Below, piece after piece: positions 18,988-28,499 of a stretch of 64,000 nucleotides of DNA. Source of the stretch: an uncultured Paracoccaceae bacterium. GTDB lineage: Bacteria; Pseudomonadota; Alphaproteobacteria; Rhodobacterales; Rhodobacteraceae. The position numbers were made by a program, and so were the translations under genes. The stretch covers positions 248,001 to 312,000 of the forward strand of contig CANNFR010000001.1 in assembly GCA_947503935.1 (NCBI GenBank), written 5' to 3'. Position 1 is the first letter of the stretch. Each line of letters begins with the position of its first letter. The notes under the pieces were generated by a model. It ran no database searches. It worked only from the letters and a program-made list of their open reading frames with translations, and was not told where the DNA came from.

Positions 18988-19001
18988 TTGATGCGTATCA
19001 A
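18988..19001. promoter_or_regulatory. FNR/FnrL box TTGAT-N4-ATCAA
   Basis: TTGATGCGTATCAA is a perfect FNR-type palindrome. It lies between the divergent cytochrome c (start 18929) and the YdcZ-type transporter (start 19056), at a workable distance from both. The cytochrome is the more likely target. Confidence 0.7.
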
Positions 19002-19055
19002 ACCTGTTCAGGCGGCGCGTTCCCGCCTAATCTTGGTCGGCAAAGGGGGGATGTC

Positions 19056-19505
19056 ATGCTGCCAGATACGTTTCGCTACGCCGCCATCATGCTGGCTGCG
19101 GGAATTGGGATCCCGCTTCTGGCGGCTTTGAACGCGCAACTGGGCGGCCGGATCGGGTCGCCCGTGGCGGCGGCGGTGATCTTGTTCGTGGTGGCGTTTC
19201 TGGGGGCGGTGGCGATGCTGGTCCTGACAGGCGGGGCTGAGGCCTTGGCCAAAGCGCCCGCACAACCGAAACACCTGTTTCTGGCGGGGCTTCTGGTGGC
19301 GTTCTACGTGATCTCAATCACCTGGGTCGCGCCGCATTTCGGTGTGGGGAACGCGGTGTTCTTCGTGCTGCTGGGGCAGTTGATCTCGGCCGCCGTGATC
19401 GACCATTTCGGCTTGATGGGCGCGCGGCCCGACCCGATCAGCCTGACGCGGGCGGGCGGGATCGCTTTGATGGCCGCCGGCGTGCTTTTGACGCAAATGG
19501 CCTGA
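19056..19505 (+). CDS. DMT-superfamily membrane protein (YdcZ/DUF606 type)
   Basis: A 149-residue, very hydrophobic protein with about five membrane helices, the size of YdcZ-family half transporters of the drug/metabolite transporter superfamily. The N-terminal GIGIPLLAALNAQLGGRIGSPVAAA and the later FFVLLGQLISAAVIDHFGL are typical. These small proteins are thought to work as dimers or pairs; no partner gene is adjacent. GGGGGGAT precedes ATG 19056. Substrate unknown. Confidence 0.87.
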   Translation: MLPDTFRYAAIMLAAGIGIPLLAALNAQLGGRIGSPVAAAVILFVVAFLGAVAMLVLTGGAEALAKAPAQPKHLFLAGLLVAFYVISITWVAPHFGVGNAVFFVLLGQLISAAVIDHFGLMGARPDPISLTRAGGIALMAAGVLLTQMA

Positions 19506-19551
19506 GCACGGATTTGCCTTTCGGATGGGCAAACCGAGCACCTCCCATTTT

Positions 19552-19565
19552 TTGACACCGATCAA
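19552..19565. promoter_or_regulatory. FNR-type box TTGAC-N4-ATCAA upstream of ppk2
   Basis: TTGACACCGATCAA differs from the FNR consensus at one base and lies 54-67 bp before the ppk2 start. It suggests that ppk2 is controlled by oxygen through an FNR/FnrL protein. Inference from pattern and position. Confidence 0.5.
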
Positions 19566-19618
19566 AGCGCAAGATGTCCTGCGCATGTTAGACTCATTTG
19601 AAGTTTGGAGAGATCAGC

Positions 19619-20518
19619 ATGCCAGTACAAACCCCTGCAACACCCAACGGCCTTGACAAGACACCGGCACCGAAGGCGCGTAAACCAAGATCGGGCAAAG
19701 TGACCCGGGACCAAATTGTCCAGGCGTTTGAATCTGGCAAGTACCCTTATGATGATAAACTGCATCGCCGGTCTTACGAGGCGCAGAAGGCCAAACTGCA
19801 GGCGGAATTGCTGAAGGTGCAGCTTTGGGCGCAGGAGACGGGCCAGCGGTTCGTGATGCTGTTCGAAGGCCGCGACGCGGCCGGGAAGGGCGGCACGATC
19901 AAGCGCTTTACCGAGCATCTGAACCCGCGGACGGCCCGTGTGGTGGCGCTGAACAAACCTACCGACGAAGAGCGGGGGCAGTGGTTTTTCCAACGCTATG
20001 TCCAGCATTTGCCGACCTCGGGCGAGATCGTCTTCTACGACCGCTCGTGGTACAACCGCGCGGGGGTCGAGCGTGTGATGAACTTCTGCGCGCCGACGGA
20101 GTATCTTGAATTCATGCGCCAGGCGCCTGCGTTCGAGCGGATGCTGGTCCGCTCGGGCATTCGGCTTTACAAATACTGGTTCTCAGTCACGCAGGACGAA
20201 CAGCACCGCCGGTTTGAGAGCCGCGAGACCGACCCGCTCAAGCGTTGGAAGCTGTCGCCCATCGACCGCGCCAGCCTTGAGAAATGGGAGGATTACACCC
20301 AAGCCAAGGAGGCGATGTTCTTTTACACCGACACCGCCGATGCGCCTTGGACGATCGTCAAGTCGAACGACAAGAAACGCGCACGCCTCAACTGCATGCG
20401 CCATTTCCTGGCGTCGCTCGATTATCCGGGCAAGGACCCCAAGATCGTACAGGCCCCCGACCCCTTGATCGTGGGTCAGGCGAGCCACGTGATCCATAAG
20501 TCCGAACACATCCTCTGA
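19619..20518 (+). CDS. ppk2: polyphosphate kinase 2
   Basis: PPK2-family enzyme that uses polyphosphate to phosphorylate nucleotides (NDP or NMP) or makes polyphosphate from NTP. At 299 residues it is a single-domain class I-type member. The Walker A loop is GRDAAGKGGT (84-93), the Walker B-like DRSWYNR follows at 141-147, and the lid region FESRETDPLKRWKLSP is present. ATG 19619 has GGAGAG upstream; a TTG at 19598 would add seven residues. The N-terminal 25 residues are Pro/Lys-rich and probably disordered. Confidence 0.95.
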   Translation: MPVQTPATPNGLDKTPAPKARKPRSGKVTRDQIVQAFESGKYPYDDKLHRRSYEAQKAKLQAELLKVQLWAQETGQRFVMLFEGRDAAGKGGTIKRFTEHLNPRTARVVALNKPTDEERGQWFFQRYVQHLPTSGEIVFYDRSWYNRAGVERVMNFCAPTEYLEFMRQAPAFERMLVRSGIRLYKYWFSVTQDEQHRRFESRETDPLKRWKLSPIDRASLEKWEDYTQAKEAMFFYTDTADAPWTIVKSNDKKRARLNCMRHFLASLDYPGKDPKIVQAPDPLIVGQASHVIHKSEHIL

Positions 20519-20732
20519 CCAGGCGACCCGTTCAGCTGCGACCGGCCCCTTGAGCACATTCGTGCCTATGGGCCAACGAACCCGCTCCAGACTTCGCTGA
20601 GCGCTGTGGTGGCATACCAAAGTGGGCGTCGAATCCGCATTCATCTGGCCCCCGCGAAGGGGCTGGGCGGTGCTTCGGTTTCCATTTCTTCAGCGATGCA
20701 TAAGGCTTTTCGAGGGGGCGCAGGGCTGAGCG

Positions 20733-20761
20733 TTGACAACCCCGCTTTGTAGAGCAATCTT
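20733..20761 (+). promoter_or_regulatory. candidate sigma-70 promoter
   Basis: TTGACA (20733-20738), 17 bp, then AATCTT (20756-20761), upstream of the metallopeptidase-like gene. The -35 is perfect and the -10 poor. The rest of the 270-bp spacer from 20519 shows nothing I can name. Confidence 0.35.
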
Positions 20762-20788
20762 CGACAAAACTTTGAATCGGAGCGTATT

Positions 20789-21499
20789 ATGGGGCTTATT
20801 ATCAACGATCCACGAATGGTTGTGCGGACAGGCGACACGTTGATCGCCGATGAGACGTATAAAAGTTATCCGGGCAAGTTCGATGCCAGGCTTATCAGGC
20901 GATACTCCGGCCAATGGGATCTGGAAGCCTACATGAAGATCCAGTTCTTCTTCGAAGACGGATCCAAGGCGCATTTCGAACGCATGGGGTCAAAAGACAG
21001 CCCTGATTGGGCGGACGCTGAAAAGCAGAAATACATGCGCGCGTGGCATAGGCAGGTGCGCCAGGCTTGGAACCGCCATAACATAGGGACCCTCAATGAT
21101 GGTTGCCCGATGAGCGTGACCTTCAACTTTTATATCCAGGAAGGCGGCTGGCTCTGGGATCATTTTGAGATCGACGTCAAGAAAACCGCTTTCAGCTTGC
21201 CGGGTGGAGCTCAGGTTTTCCCAAGTGCTTTCGACGGCGACGTTCAACTCGACAACACCTCGATCGAGCCCGTCTCACACGATACCGCTTGGAACGTGGG
21301 AGAGCCCTCGATGGAGGGCTATCTGAGTTCAGTTCACGAATTTGGCCACATGATCGGGCTTTCCTATGACGAATATCACGAGGATAATCCGCACAAAGCC
21401 GATAAGAAGTCGGCGATGCATTCAGGGCCTGAAGTACGGGCGCGGCATTATTACCACCTGTTGAGTTGGGCGAACGGCAAAGTTCCAGCCGAGGGCTGA
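20789..21499 (+). CDS. putative zinc metallopeptidase (HEFGH, metzincin-like)
   Basis: Not assigned to a named family. The 236-residue protein carries HEFGHMIGLSYDEYH at 183-197, an HExxHxxG zinc site with a possible third ligand in the following Asp or His, and a downstream SAMHSG (208-213) that looks like a metzincin Met-turn. There is no signal peptide, so secretion would need another route (for example type I) or it acts in the cytoplasm. A W-rich region lies at 115-130. Base composition is somewhat lower in GC than the flanks. Catalysis is inferred from motifs only. Confidence 0.72.
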   Translation: MGLIINDPRMVVRTGDTLIADETYKSYPGKFDARLIRRYSGQWDLEAYMKIQFFFEDGSKAHFERMGSKDSPDWADAEKQKYMRAWHRQVRQAWNRHNIGTLNDGCPMSVTFNFYIQEGGWLWDHFEIDVKKTAFSLPGGAQVFPSAFDGDVQLDNTSIEPVSHDTAWNVGEPSMEGYLSSVHEFGHMIGLSYDEYHEDNPHKADKKSAMHSGPEVRARHYYHLLSWANGKVPAEG

Positions 21500-21752
21500 G
21501 AACAGGGAATATCGATTGGTGTTTTCGTGATTTCCATTGCTCTTTAACTGATTTCAAACTTCAGTTTCGAGCCAGCTGGTCAGATACCAAACCGACCCAA
21601 CCGCTCTGCTTTAGGGGCGAAATTGTGCTATCAGACCGCTGCATAGGGCTCACCTGATCCTGAACGTGCCCTGGTTGCCCGAAAGCAACCCGGGGCGCCC
21701 AAATCATGCCGCCGATTGCCCCACGCATCGGCAAGGCGTAGAGGCTGAACGC

Positions 21753-23138
21753 ATGCGCAACATTGCCGCCATTACCCGCGAAGCGCGGGCCCTTTTGGTG
21801 CTGGGGGTGCCGATCATCGGCAGCCACCTGTCGCAGATTGCGATGCATATGACCGACACGATCATGCTGGGTTGGTACTCGGTCGAGGCGCTGGCCGCCG
21901 TGGTTCTGGGGGCGACCACCTTCTTCATTCTTTTCATCGTGGGTTCGGGGTTCGGTTGGGCCGTCATGCCGATGGTTGCCGCGGCCAACGCCAACAGTGA
22001 CGAAACCGAGGTGCGCCGGGTTACCCGTATGGGGCTTTGGCTGTCGCTGATCTTCGGCGCGGTGGTGATGCCGGCCCTCTGGTTCTCGGGGCCGCTTTTG
22101 ATCGGTATGGGCCAGGACCCGGACCTGACCGTGATGACCCAGGACTACCTGCGCATCGCGGGCTGGGGCGTCTTTCCGGCCCTGATCGTGATGGTTCTGA
22201 AAAGCTACCTCGCGGCGTTGGAGCGGACGCAATTCGTGCTTTGGGCCACGGTCGCGGGGGCGGTGCTGAACGGGCTTTTCAACTGGGCCTTCATCTTCGG
22301 CAATTGGGGCGCGCCGGAACTTGGGGTGCAAGGCGCAGCCATTGCAACGCTTGCGACGCAGGTCTTCACGCTGATCGTGATTATGGGCTATGCCGCCTGG
22401 CTGCCTGCCCTGCGGTGCTACACGCTTTTCACCCGGTTCTGGAAACCCGATTGGGGGGCTTTTGCAGCGGTTTTCCGGCTGGGCTGGCCGATTGGTCTGA
22501 CCAGCCTTGCCGAAGGCGGCCTCTTCGCGGCCTCCGCGCTGATGATGGGCTGGGTCGGCACGCTTGAACTGGCCGCCCACGGCATCGCGCTTGAGATCGT
22601 GTCGGCCTTCTTCATGATCCATCTGGGCCTGTCGAACGCGGCCACCGTGCGGGCGGGCCAGGCCCATGGCCGGCGCGATCTGGCGGGCCTGAGGCGTGTG
22701 GCGGGCACCGTGATGGGCCTGTCGCTGATCGTCGCGCTTTTGACGATGGCGGCCTTCCTGACGTTGGGCGAGCCGATGGTGTGGCTGTTCCTCGATGCCG
22801 ATGACCCCAAGGCGCCTTCTATCGTTGCCATCGGCGTGACCCTTCTGGCGGTCGCCTCGCTGTTCCAGTTGGCCGATGCCGGTCAGGTCATGACCCTTGG
22901 CCTGCTTCGCGGCGTGCAGGACACGCGGCGCCCGATGATCTACGCCGCGCTCAGCTATTGGGGTATCGGCATCCCGACCAGCTATTTTCTCGGCTTCAGC
23001 TTAGGTCTGGATGGTGTCGGTATCTGGATGGGGCTTGTCGTCGGTCTCGCGCTGGCTTTTGTGCTGCTTTCACTCAGGTTCTGGCGCGGCCCTGCACGGC
23101 AGGGTGGCCCTGCGGTACGTGCAGGGGCCGTGACGTAA
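21753..23138 (+). CDS. MATE-family multidrug efflux transporter
   Basis: NorM-type exporter of 461 residues with twelve predicted membrane helices, driving drug export with Na+ or H+. The N-terminal ALLVLGVPIIGSHLSQIAMHMTDTIMLGWYS and the later GLFNWAFIFG and ALAFVLLSLRFWRG segments are typical. ATG 21753 has GAGG 8 bp upstream and begins the usual short N-terminal helix; the frame is open to 21666 without coding character. Spacer 21500-21752 holds no feature I can name. Confidence 0.93.
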   Translation: MRNIAAITREARALLVLGVPIIGSHLSQIAMHMTDTIMLGWYSVEALAAVVLGATTFFILFIVGSGFGWAVMPMVAAANANSDETEVRRVTRMGLWLSLIFGAVVMPALWFSGPLLIGMGQDPDLTVMTQDYLRIAGWGVFPALIVMVLKSYLAALERTQFVLWATVAGAVLNGLFNWAFIFGNWGAPELGVQGAAIATLATQVFTLIVIMGYAAWLPALRCYTLFTRFWKPDWGAFAAVFRLGWPIGLTSLAEGGLFAASALMMGWVGTLELAAHGIALEIVSAFFMIHLGLSNAATVRAGQAHGRRDLAGLRRVAGTVMGLSLIVALLTMAAFLTLGEPMVWLFLDADDPKAPSIVAIGVTLLAVASLFQLADAGQVMTLGLLRGVQDTRRPMIYAALSYWGIGIPTSYFLGFSLGLDGVGIWMGLVVGLALAFVLLSLRFWRGPARQGGPAVRAGAVT

Positions 23139-23183
23139 AGCGAAATCGCCAAAACCTGTGATGCGGATTTTTCGGGCGCCGCT

Positions 23184-23609
23184 CTAATCGTCGGACGATC
23201 CCGGTTTCTGAGCTTTCATCAGCCGATCGGCTTTCTTGCGCACCAGAACCGACCGCAGGTCGTGCATCGCCAGGAGGAGTGCGTCGGTCACCTCCTCGAG
23301 TTGCGCATCGCTTGCCCTGGCCTGCGCCCAATGCGCCGTCAGGTTCAGGTGGTCGACGGCGCGGTGGATGTCATCGACATCGCGGGCGGCCAGGTTGGCG
23401 ACACGGGTCTGCATCCATGCTGCAATGGCCGCCTCATCCTCGGGCGTCAGCTTGGTATCGCCCTGCGCTTTGACTTGACCGTTATTGATGTTGATCGTCG
23501 CGATCTGGTCCAGTTCCAGCCGCCGCTGCCGGTTCTCGGTATCGACCCGGAACACCAGTGCACCGTTCTCCTTGACGCGGAAGTAGTAGGGGGGCAGGTC
23601 GGCGGTCAT
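23184..23609 (-). CDS. conserved hypothetical protein
   Basis: Not recognised by function. A 141-residue soluble protein with a N-terminal beta-rich part (YYFRVKENGALVFRVDTENRQRRLELDQIATININNG split over residues 8-46) and an alpha-helical C-terminal half from residue 55 (LTPEDEAAIAAWMQTRVANL). It looks like a single-domain cytosolic protein of the sort often annotated hypothetical in Rhodobacterales. Convergent with the MATE gene, 45 bp apart; upstream of it lies the aminotransferase on the same strand. Confidence 0.75.
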   Translation of the reverse strand: MTADLPPYYFRVKENGALVFRVDTENRQRRLELDQIATININNGQVKAQGDTKLTPEDEAAIAAWMQTRVANLAARDVDDIHRAVDHLNLTAHWAQARASDAQLEEVTDALLLAMHDLRSVLVRKKADRLMKAQKPGSSDD

Positions 23610-23682
23610 CTGCGGTCACATCCTACTATGATGCGCGGCGCTGACGCCGCTTTTGCCATCGCACGGCCTGTCGCAAACCCCG

Positions 23683-24921
<1,239 letters not shown>

Positions 24922-24963
24922 TCATAGGGTGCCGCCTGAAACCAATCAAGTCGGGAGAGTATC

Positions 24964-25353
24964 GTGAGCGACTGGTTCAGCGACGAACGGGCGACATTCG
25001 GCGACAGGCTGGCAGGCGCGCGAGACGCGGCGGGCCTGTCCCAGGCTGACCTGGCCCGCAAGATCGGTGTGAAGGAAAAGACGATCCATGCCTGGGAGGA
25101 TGATGTCTCCGAACCCCGCGCCAACCGGCTGCAGATGCTGGCGGGGCTTTTGAACGTCTCGCTCATGTGGCTTCTGACGGGCGAGGGCGAGGGGGTGGCC
25201 GACCCTGAGTCTGATATCGAACCCGTGCCCGAAGATGTCGAGACCGTGCTGACCGATCTGCGCCTCATGCGGGCCGAGATGGGCCGCATGGCTGACCGTA
25301 TCGCCTTGATGGAAAAGCGTCTGCGCAGCGTTATCCGGGGGTCAGACGCGTGA
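24964..25353 (+). CDS. XRE-family helix-turn-helix protein
   Basis: A 129-residue protein with an N-terminal HTH_3 domain (about residues 12-66), whose recognition helix region is SQADLARKIGVKEKTIHAWEDDVSEP. After an acidic linker there is a C-terminal amphipathic helix that may oligomerise (LRLMRAEMGRMADRIALMEKRL). The start is GTG 24964 with GGGAGAG upstream. It overlaps sdhE by GTGA. Target genes are unknown; autoregulation and control of the divergent aminotransferase are possible. Confidence 0.9.
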   Translation: MSDWFSDERATFGDRLAGARDAAGLSQADLARKIGVKEKTIHAWEDDVSEPRANRLQMLAGLLNVSLMWLLTGEGEGVADPESDIEPVPEDVETVLTDLRLMRAEMGRMADRIALMEKRLRSVIRGSDA

Positions 25354-25631
25354 GCGAGGCGCCGGAAAACAGGTTGAAACGGCTGCGCATGCGATCCTGG
25401 CGGCGCGGCACGAAAGAGATGGACCTGATCCTGGGCAATTGGGCGGATGCCCATCTGACCGATCTGTCGCCGGACGACCTTGCGCTCTACGACGATCTAT
25501 TGGCTGAAAACGATCACGACCTCTACCAGTGGGTCACGGGCACGGCTCCCGCGCCTCGGCCTTTCGCCGCCTTGATTGCGCGCATTGCGGCCGATACCGA
25601 GCCGACCCACTCCAATTCGAGGCGTCTTTAA
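25350..25631 (+). CDS. sdhE: succinate dehydrogenase assembly factor SdhE
   Basis: Small helical protein (93 residues) that promotes covalent attachment of FAD to the SdhA flavoprotein. The signature RGxxE motif is in WRRGTKEMDLILG, followed by the typical WADAHLTDLSPDDLALYDDLLAENDHDLYQWVTG. Start is GTG 25350, overlapping the XRE gene's stop. The C-terminal 20 residues are variable in the family. No sdh genes are near, which is normal. Confidence 0.95.
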   Translation: MSEAPENRLKRLRMRSWRRGTKEMDLILGNWADAHLTDLSPDDLALYDDLLAENDHDLYQWVTGTAPAPRPFAALIARIAADTEPTHSNSRRL

Positions 25632-25691
25632 CGGAATATTGGGGGTTTGCCCTTTACTTCGCTTCCAACGAACCATTCGATGGAGAGCGGT

Positions 25692-26189
25692 ATGAGCATG
25701 AATACCCCCGTCCTGTCGGCAGAGCGGCAGGGTTACCTCACGGGCTATCTTGAGGCGCTTGCGCTGGTTGAGCGGTTGCACCGTCTGCTGCTCGACGTCA
25801 TCAAGGATGAGTTTGAACGCGTCGGCATTCTCGAGATCAACTCGGTCCAGGCATTGCTGCTGTTCAACATCGGCGAGCAGGAAGTGACGGCGGGTGAGCT
25901 GAAGACACGCGGCTATTATCAAGGCTCGAATGTCAGCTACAACCTGAAGAAGCTGGTCGATCTGGGCTATATGCACCATCAGAGGTGCGAGGTCGACCGC
26001 CGCTCGGTCCGCGTCAAGCTGACCGAAAAGGGCCGCAATGTCCGCGATCTGGTGTCCGACCTCTTCGCCCGCCACGCTGAAGGGCTTGAAGCCCGGGGTG
26101 TGATCGACCTCAGCCGTCTTGACGATACGACAGCCGCCTTGCGACTGGTCGAACGCTATTGGGCTGACCAGATCCGTTACATTTACTGA
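25692..26189 (+). CDS. MarR-family winged helix regulator
   Basis: A 165-residue winged-helix transcription factor. The DNA-binding part has SVQALLLFNIGEQEVTAGELKTRGYYQGSNVSYNLKKLVDLGYMHHQ (recognition helix about residues 75-90) and the wing CEVDRRSVRVKLTEKG; flanking helices form the dimer interface. The pattern resembles the alphaproteobacterial LdtR-like MarR group, but the effector and targets are not visible. ATG 25692 follows GGAGAGCGGT; the longer frame from 25647 is not supported. Confidence 0.9.
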   Translation: MSMNTPVLSAERQGYLTGYLEALALVERLHRLLLDVIKDEFERVGILEINSVQALLLFNIGEQEVTAGELKTRGYYQGSNVSYNLKKLVDLGYMHHQRCEVDRRSVRVKLTEKGRNVRDLVSDLFARHAEGLEARGVIDLSRLDDTTAALRLVERYWADQIRYIY

Positions 26190-26427
26190 AGCGTTTCGAC
26201 GTTATGGTGGGGCATAAAGCGTTGCCTTGTACCAAGGCCCGCAAGCGTTTTGGGTTTTTGATGATCGAGACAGAAGTCGACAAGCGATGGCAGGACATCT
26301 CTCGAGCGTTTCCGGGACAGTCGGAAATAGCTTATCGCCAAAAGCCCGAGAGCGCGCAGCGCGGCAGGGTTTTGGCGATCCCACTAAATCCGGAAACGAT
26401 TTAGACTGCCCAGTTTTCCGACGCCCG

Positions 26428-26502
26428 AAGAATTCTTCGCAGAAGAATTGCCGCATGCAACTCCGGCCGTCCCGCGCGGATCGAAATCTTCGCAGAAGAT
26501 TT
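26428..26502. repeat. two related small hairpins (CTTCGCAGAAG core)
   Basis: AATTCTTCGCAGAAGAATT (26431-26449) and AAATCTTCGCAGAAGATTT (26484-26502) are perfect 8-bp stems with a GCA loop and share the text CTTCGCAGAAG-ATTTGCC/AATTGCC. They sit between the MarR gene and the convergent DUF1194 gene and may end transcription or be a small repeat family. The remaining part of this 331-bp spacer (26190-26427) shows no supported gene. Confidence 0.55.
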
Positions 26503-26520
26503 GCCTATCCCGCCCCAACC

Positions 26521-27258
26521 TCAGCGAAACGAGGGGGCGTCTTCGTCCAGCGCCCCCAGCATCATCGTTGACAATTCGCGGATCAGCTTGCGGCGCATCG
26601 CGTTGCCGAAATCCTCGAAATCATCGGCCGTCTCGACAAAGGCCGCTTGGCCCTTGATCACGCGGTTGGCGTAATAATTGGTTAATGCGCCCATCCTGTT
26701 GGGGTTCAACTCATGATCCACCGGGAAATCCGCGCCAATCACCAGCCCGTTGATCGTCACGCCGTTCAGCCTTGGGTCCAATCGGGCATCTTCAGGGCGC
26801 GGCCAGTCATTGTTTTGTCCGTCCCCTGAGATATCCAGCGTCCGCTCGGTGCAGACAGGGCCGCGCTCGGTCAATTCGGCGGCGTAGAGCATTGCGGCCC
26901 CGATCGCTGTTGTCGACTGATCTCCCGGAACGGGGTTGTGTTCGATGGCAAAGGCGATCCGGTCCAATGTCTCGGGGCTGTCAACCATCGTCCAGTCCAC
27001 GACCAGCCGCTGATAATTTGCCCCCGACCATTCGAACACGGCCAAAGCAACCGGCGGGCCGGACCGGTCCAGGAACGCACCGCGCACCACCGGGTCGCGC
27101 AATGCCCAGGCCAGACCACCCGATTGCAGGCGATACTCCTGCGCATCCACCGAGGCCGAGATATCGATCGCCAGGATCAACGATTGGCGGCACGATGTCT
27201 GCGCCTGTGCGGTCGCGGCACCCATCGCCAGAAGGCCTGCAATCCCTACCGCCCTCAT
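26521..27258 (-). CDS. DUF1194 (vWA-like) exported protein, copy 1
   Basis: A 245-residue protein with a signal peptide (cleavage near ATAQA-Q) and a von Willebrand A-like domain. The metal-dependent adhesion site begins DISASVD, and the ADxSGDGQNNDWPRP stretch is typical of DUF1194. Such proteins are almost confined to alphaproteobacteria and have no known function. The gene overlaps the preceding paralogue by ATGA, and its stop faces the small hairpins. Confidence 0.88.
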   Translation of the reverse strand: MRAVGIAGLLAMGAATAQAQTSCRQSLILAIDISASVDAQEYRLQSGGLAWALRDPVVRGAFLDRSGPPVALAVFEWSGANYQRLVVDWTMVDSPETLDRIAFAIEHNPVPGDQSTTAIGAAMLYAAELTERGPVCTERTLDISGDGQNNDWPRPEDARLDPRLNGVTINGLVIGADFPVDHELNPNRMGALTNYYANRVIKGQAAFVETADDFEDFGNAMRRKLIRELSTMMLGALDEDAPSFR

Positions 27259-27938
27259 CCGCGGTCCTCCATTGCCCGGATTTGGCCAAAGACCGGGCTG
27301 GCCAACTCCCGCTCCAGCTTGCGGCGGATCGCGCGGGGGAAATCTTCATGGCTTTCGGCCACCTCGACAAACGCCCCAGGCCCGCGGATCACATTCGCCG
27401 CATAATAAGCCGCGATATCGCTCTCATGCCCACCGATCGCCAATCCGTTGACCAGGATTGAGCCAAAATCCTCACGCTCATACACTCGCCGTGGCTCAAG
27501 CCAGTCGTTGTTTCGCCCGTCACCTGACATGTCGAGGGTCTGCATCGCGCAATCGGGAGCACGGTCGAACAGGTCACGCGCGTAGATCAATGCCGCCCCA
27601 ATCGCCGTGGGCTCCCATTGCTGCAGGCCGTGCTGCCGGGCGACGGCCGCGATGATACCGTCCAGGTCGCTCTCCGTCTCGATGAGGGTCCAATCGGCAA
27701 CCATGATCTGACGCCTCCGCCCGCCCCATTCAAACACGGCCAGCGCCACTGGCGCTTCTGGCTCAAGAAACGCCGCGCGGATCTCGGGCTGCCGCAGCGC
27801 CGCGATCAAGCCGTCTCGCTGCAGCGCATAATCCGCCGCATCGACCGAGCTCGACACGTCAAACCCCAAGGCCAATGCCAAGCGGCATGCCTCGGCAGGG
27901 GCCGCCGCCAGCCAGAACCAGAGGCAGAAGGCCCTCAC
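27255..27938 (-). CDS. DUF1194 (vWA-like) exported protein, copy 2
   Basis: Paralogue of the downstream gene (227 residues). The MIDAS motif is DVSSSVDAAD, the second conserved block is DMSGDGRNNDWLEPR and the VFEWGGRRRQ region is also shared. The signal peptide is MRAFCLWFWLAAAPAEA. GTG 27938 overlaps the stop of the glyoxalase gene as GTGA and yields exactly this signal peptide; the ATG at 27968 lies inside that gene and would add residues ahead of the signal peptide. The pair probably arose by tandem duplication and may act as a heterodimer. Confidence 0.87.
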   Translation of the reverse strand: MRAFCLWFWLAAAPAEACRLALALGFDVSSSVDAADYALQRDGLIAALRQPEIRAAFLEPEAPVALAVFEWGGRRRQIMVADWTLIETESDLDGIIAAVARQHGLQQWEPTAIGAALIYARDLFDRAPDCAMQTLDMSGDGRNNDWLEPRRVYEREDFGSILVNGLAIGGHESDIAAYYAANVIRGPGAFVEVAESHEDFPRAIRRKLERELASPVFGQIRAMEDRG

Positions 27939-28363
27939 CAATGCCCGGTCGACTCCATCGATGCCCACGGTTCGGCCGGCTCCAGCGCATCACCCATCTG
28001 CAAAAGCTCGACCGAGATGTTGTCGGGCGACCGCACGAAGGCCATCCGACCGTCGCGGGGCGGACGATTGATCGTCACGCCATTGGCCTGCAAATGGGCG
28101 CAGATTTCGTAGATATTCTCGACCGAATAGGCCAGATGCCCGAAATGCCGGCTGTCCGACGGCAGCCCCTCATCCCCATCCCAATTATACGTCAGCTCGA
28201 CCGGGCATTCCTCCTGCCCCGGCGGCGCCATGAAAACCAGCGTGAAGCGCCCGCCCTCATTGTCATACCGCCGCGTCTCCTCAAGCCCCAAAAGCTTGTA
28301 GAACGCAATTGACGCATCGAGGTCCTTCACCCGCACCATCGTGTGCAAATACTTGATCTTCAT
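27935..28363 (-). CDS. gloA: glyoxalase I (lactoylglutathione lyase) family protein
   Basis: A 142-residue VOC enzyme that converts the methylglyoxal-glutathione hemithioacetal to S-lactoylglutathione. The four metal ligands of GloA are recognisable: His in YLHTMVRV, Glu in PVELTYNWD, His in FGHLAYSVE and Glu in ISVELLQ. ATG 28363 has GGGAGCG upstream. It is the first gene of an operon with two DUF1194 genes and diverges from thyX; the 136-bp spacer is expected to hold both promoters. Confidence 0.93.
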   Translation of the reverse strand: MKIKYLHTMVRVKDLDASIAFYKLLGLEETRRYDNEGGRFTLVFMAPPGQEECPVELTYNWDGDEGLPSDSRHFGHLAYSVENIYEICAHLQANGVTINRPPRDGRMAFVRSPDNISVELLQMGDALEPAEPWASMESTGHW

Positions 28364-28499
28364 CGGTCGCTCCCTGTTCGTTTGCAAAAGCCTAGCACGC
28401 CCGCCATATTCCGCCAGCCCTGGCGTATCTTGTGGTTCCCCACACGCCCACCGCCATCTATAGTATGCCTCCGACTCAAGCCGCCGGAGAGACCGCCCC

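Noticed and set aside
21561-22667. 368-codon minus-strand frame
   Set aside because: His/Arg/Gln-rich antisense of the MATE gene without motifs.
26204-26404. 66-codon frame after the MarR gene
   Set aside because: No ribosome site or family pattern; left as non-coding.
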